Shown: in pieces, positions 57,305 to 59,869 of the stretch
Position numbering within the stretch: position 1 is the stretch's first letter
Layout: each line of letters starts with the position of its first letter
Source of the DNA: Desulfurococcales archaeon
Lineage (GTDB): Archaea; Thermoproteota; Thermoprotei_A; Sulfolobales; Fervidicoccaceae
NCBI GenBank assembly: GCA_027014955.1
Contig: JALWDA010000008.1
Location: forward strand, 1 to 59,869
DNA length: 59,869 nucleotides
Reading direction: 5' to 3'
Translations under genes and position numbers: made by a program
Notes under the pieces: generated by a model
Database searches by the model: none
What the model saw: only the letters and a program-made list of their open reading frames with translations
Told to the model about the DNA's origin: nothing

Positions 57305-58393
57305 TTGACCATACTGGGGCTGGTGGCCTTGGCCAGATTTAAGGCTGCGGTGTTGGGAGCCACGGGGGTAGTGGGCCAAGTTTTCATGGCCCTCCTTCAG
57401 AACCACCCCTTCTTCCAAGTGGAGAGAATAACAGCGAGTCCAGGTAAGGAGGGTCTCGAATATAGGAAGGCGCTTAGGGCGTGGATACCCCCTGTAGAGC
57501 TTTCCCCAGAATATGGCAGGCTCACTATATCGTCTTTCGAGGACATCTTGGAAGACAGTGACATCAAGATAGTGTTCTCAGCCGTGCCCCGGAAGGTTGC
57601 GGAGGATATGGAGAAAAAACTAGCACAAAGAGGCAAGACCGTGGTTTCAAACGCTGGAGCCCTTAGAATGGAGGCGGATGTCCCCCTGATAAACCCTGAG
57701 GTCAACATAAGCCACTTAGGCCTGCTGGAGAGACAGAAAAGGGAGAGAGGCTGGAGCGGCGCCATTGTCAAGAACCCCAATTGCACGACCGCGGTCTTCA
57801 CCTTGGCCCTCAAGCCCATAATGGACCGATATGGTGTTGAACAGGTTAATCTGGTCACATTACAGTCTCTCACGGGTGCAGGACTGAGGGGTTACTACGT
57901 ACTTGAGGCCATGAATAACGTTATCCCCTTTATTAAAAATGAGGAGGAGAAGGTCCAAAGAGAATCAGCGAAAATACTGGGAACACTGGAGAACAATGAG
58001 GTGAAGCCAAAGAGCATAGACATCAGGGTCACTACCACGAGAGTCCCCGTGGTGGTGGGTCACACCGAGGTGGCCCACATAAAGCTACGTGATAACCCCA
58101 GCTCTTTGAATGAGGTGAGGAGGACACTAGAAGAGTGGAGGGGCGAAACAGGTGACGTGGACACCCCAACACTGCCAAGTAAGCCACTCCTAGTATACGA
58201 GGACCCCTTTAGACCCCAGCCTCTGCTTGACTCGTACATAGAGAAGGGCATGACCGTGGCGGTGGGGAGGCTCGACCTGTTGCGTGAGAGGGTGTTAAGA
58301 ATGGTTATTGTGGGCAATAACCTTGTACGAGGGGCTGCAGGGGCGGCTGTCAGCATAGCAGAATACATGTATGAAAAAGGTCTCATAAAATAA
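57305..58393 (+). CDS. asd: Aspartate-semialdehyde dehydrogenase
   Basis: 362 residues. NADP-binding start AAVLGATGVVGQVFMALLQN, catalytic Cys in VKNPNCTTAVFTLAL, and the catalytic His region TTRVPVVVGHTEVAHI. It reduces aspartyl phosphate to the semialdehyde that leads to threonine, methionine and lysine. The starts TTG 57305 and TTG 57329 are both possible; a GTAATTATT box near 57262 fits the first. It is the archaeal/yeast type of ASADH. Confidence 0.92.
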   Translation: MTILGLVALARFKAAVLGATGVVGQVFMALLQNHPFFQVERITASPGKEGLEYRKALRAWIPPVELSPEYGRLTISSFEDILEDSDIKIVFSAVPRKVAEDMEKKLAQRGKTVVSNAGALRMEADVPLINPEVNISHLGLLERQKRERGWSGAIVKNPNCTTAVFTLALKPIMDRYGVEQVNLVTLQSLTGAGLRGYYVLEAMNNVIPFIKNEEEKVQRESAKILGTLENNEVKPKSIDIRVTTTRVPVVVGHTEVAHIKLRDNPSSLNEVRRTLEEWRGETGDVDTPTLPSKPLLVYEDPFRPQPLLDSYIEKGMTVAVGRLDLLRERVLRMVIVGNNLVRGAAGAAVSIAEYMYEKGLIK

Positions 58394-58527
58394 TCCTCAC
58401 CAGGATTTCGGCCGGGTTTACGGGCAATACGTGACCTGGTTCCCAAGCCAATTATTACCAACCCGCTTCCGATACCTCTTATTTGAAAAGCTTATACGAA
58501 TTAACTCATAATACCCTTTATCGGGTC

Positions 58528-59869
58528 ATGGCTGGCGACGGAGTGGTTGGGATGAGGTTGAGGGTCTACAACACGCTTACACGTAGTATTGAGGACTTCG
58601 AGCCCTTCGACCCCCCTTTGGTAAGGATGTACGTCTGCGGGCCCACTGTATATGACGAGACACATATAGGACACGCAAGAACCTGGATAGCATTCGACGC
58701 TATAAGGAGATATCTTGAAGTACGTGGTTTCACAGTCCTCCATGTACAGAACATCACCGACATCGATGACAAGATAATAAACAGAGCCAAGGAAGAGGGA
58801 AGGGATTGGAAAGAGATAGCGGACACATATACAAAAAGCTACCTCAGCTATCTATCCAAACTAGGGGTAAGGCCTCACGTCCACCCTAGAGTAACAGAAC
58901 ACATAGGAGACATCATAGAGTTTATAGAGAAGCTCCTCCAAAAGGGCTTTGCCTACGAGTCCAATGGAAGCGTCTACTTCGACGTGACAAAGTATCCAAA
59001 CTACGGAGAGCTTTCGAAGAGATACGAGAGAGCCTCCTGGAGGCAGGAAGAGGACGTTCTACAGGAGAAGAGAAATCCATTCGACTTCGCCCTGTGGAAA
59101 AGGCACAAGCCCGGGGAACCCAGCTGGAAAAGCCCCTGGGGCCCGGGCAGGCCAGGATGGCACATTGAATGCAGCGTTATGTCCACAAAGTACTTGGGGC
59201 CACGTATAGACATACACGGTGGAGGGCAGGACCTCATATTCCCCCATCACGAGAACGAGCGTGCACAGTCAGAGGCCGCGCTGGGGGTGAGGCCCTGGGT
59301 TAAATACTGGATGCACACGGGCATGCTTACCGTAAGCGGGGTGAAGATGAGCAAGAGTCTCAAGAACATCGTCCCTCTAAAGGATGCCCTCAGCGAGCAC
59401 GACCCGGGCACCATTAGAACCTGGGTCTTATCAGCCCATTATAGGACACAGCTTGACTTCGATGAACAGTCCCTCAATCAGGCCAAGAGGAACAAGACAA
59501 GGATACTCAACGTAATGAAGGAGCTGAGCAGTCTCTTAGAGAAAGCTGAGCCAGTGCATGGGATGAGTAGGGAAGACGTAGAACTGTTGAACCAGGCCCT
59601 ATCGCTTCATAAGAAATTCCATGATGCGATGAGCGAGGATTTCAACACCAGCAAGGCACTCGCGGTGGTCATGGAGGCGGCGGGCCTTTTCTACAAACAC
59701 GTGGAAAGCAAGCCCCTGGAGCCCCTGGTGCTTCTACTTGAAAGGTTCTTCGAGACAGCTGACAGCGTTTATGGATTCAGCGTCGGTGAGGCCACCGAGG
59801 GAGAGGGTGGGCTCCTAACTTTGCGTGAGCAGAGGCTAATCGAAGCACTAATAGATGTGAGAAGAGAAC
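58528..59869 (+). CDS. cysS: Cysteinyl-tRNA synthetase, 3' end cut by window
   Basis: Runs off the right edge and so is missing from the ORF track; translated by eye. About 447 residues are present of an expected 460-480. CGPTVYDETHIGHARTW holds the first zinc-binding Cys and the HIGH motif, PGWHIECSVMS another zinc Cys, HGGGQDLIFPHHENERAQS the remaining His/Glu ligands, and GVKMSKSLKN the KMSKS motif. It charges tRNA-Cys. ATG 58528 is the first start; ATG 58552 with GGAG about 8 nt upstream is an alternative. Confidence 0.95.
   Translation, partial: MAGDGVVGMRLRVYNTLTRSIEDFEPFDPPLVRMYVCGPTVYDETHIGHARTWIAFDAIRRYLEVRGFTVLHVQNITDIDDKIINRAKEEGRDWKEIADTYTKSYLSYLSKLGVRPHVHPRVTEHIGDIIEFIEKLLQKGFAYESNGSVYFDVTKYPNYGELSKRYERASWRQEEDVLQEKRNPFDFALWKRHKPGEPSWKSPWGPGRPGWHIECSVMSTKYLGPRIDIHGGGQDLIFPHHENERAQSEAALGVRPWVKYWMHTGMLTVSGVKMSKSLKNIVPLKDALSEHDPGTIRTWVLSAHYRTQLDFDEQSLNQAKRNKTRILNVMKELSSLLEKAEPVHGMSREDVELLNQALSLHKKFHDAMSEDFNTSKALAVVMEAAGLFYKHVESKPLEPLVLLLERFFETADSVYGFSVGEATEGEGGLLTLREQRLIEALIDVRRE

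Overview
The window looks like chromosomal DNA of a hyperthermophilic crenarchaeon (Thermoproteota), most likely a Desulfurococcales-type organism; the genus cannot be fixed from the sequence alone. The reasons are archaeal gene families (TYW3/Taw3, PhoH-KH ATPase, Lhr-type helicase, FlaJ/TadC-like pilus proteins with a VirB11-like ATPase, four-subunit pyruvate:ferredoxin oxidoreductase, MOFRL glycerate kinase), TATA-like boxes in front of genes, frequent GTG and TTG starts, Shine-Dalgarno motifs of the GGAGGTGA type inside operons, heavy use of AGG/AGA and ATA codons, and a tRNA gene without an encoded CCA. I see no CRISPR array, insertion sequence, rRNA or clear prophage.

Layout. 1-2.6 kb (minus): porG-porD-porA-porB, with porB cut by the left edge. 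2.8-3.4 kb: Nudix hydrolase. 3.5-6.8 kb (minus): a 2-oxoacid dehydrogenase complex made of a fused E1 alpha-beta protein and E2. 6.9-13.7 kb (plus): a cyclase-family protein and its overlapping winged-helix regulator, then a complete TRAP transporter (dctP-dctQ-dctM), a BtpA-family protein and a PfkB kinase. 13.7-15.3 kb (minus): a Csa3-like regulator with no CRISPR nearby and a CPBP protease. 15.3-19.2 kb (plus): MFS transporter, nucleoside hydrolase, DeoC and ribokinase, a compact nucleoside/pentose degradation unit. 19.2-24.7 kb: radical SAM protein, a candidate 41-residue protein, glycosyltransferase, GH130 protein, membrane protein, metallophosphoesterase. 24.7-33.5 kb: Lhr helicase, threonine synthase, a protein with ten consecutive histidines, a UbiA/CtaB prenyltransferase, ThiL, PhoH-KH, Taw3, and small wHTH and RHH DNA-binding proteins. 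33.6-37.1 kb (minus): pilus/secretion assembly proteins (two T2SF membrane proteins and the ATPase).

37.5-46.9 kb: glycerate kinase, DUF89 protein, a small hypothetical, then a sodium-pump-type methylmalonyl-CoA decarboxylase (MmdA on minus; small membrane protein, OadG-like, biotin carrier and OadB-like beta subunit on plus), a P-loop kinase, a gene-free stretch full of inverted repeats leading into tRNA-His, and proC. 47.0-53.0 kb (mostly minus): molybdenum hydroxylase (small, medium and large subunits), MoaD, CoxG, with a DUF711 gene on plus. 53.2-57.2 kb: PotABC-like ABC transporter with its binding protein convergent to it. 57.3 kb to the end: aspartate-semialdehyde dehydrogenase and cysteinyl-tRNA synthetase (cut by the right edge).

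How the parts could work together (inference). Two acetyl-CoA-forming routes, ferredoxin- and lipoate-dependent, lie side by side. Nucleosides could be split by the hydrolase; ribose is phosphorylated by RbsK, deoxyribose-5-phosphate is cleaved by DeoC, and free purines could feed the molybdenum hydroxylase. The TRAP/BtpA/PfkB/cyclase block looks like a separately regulated uptake and catabolic module of unknown substrate. Several promoters carry short perfect palindromes that are good operator candidates.
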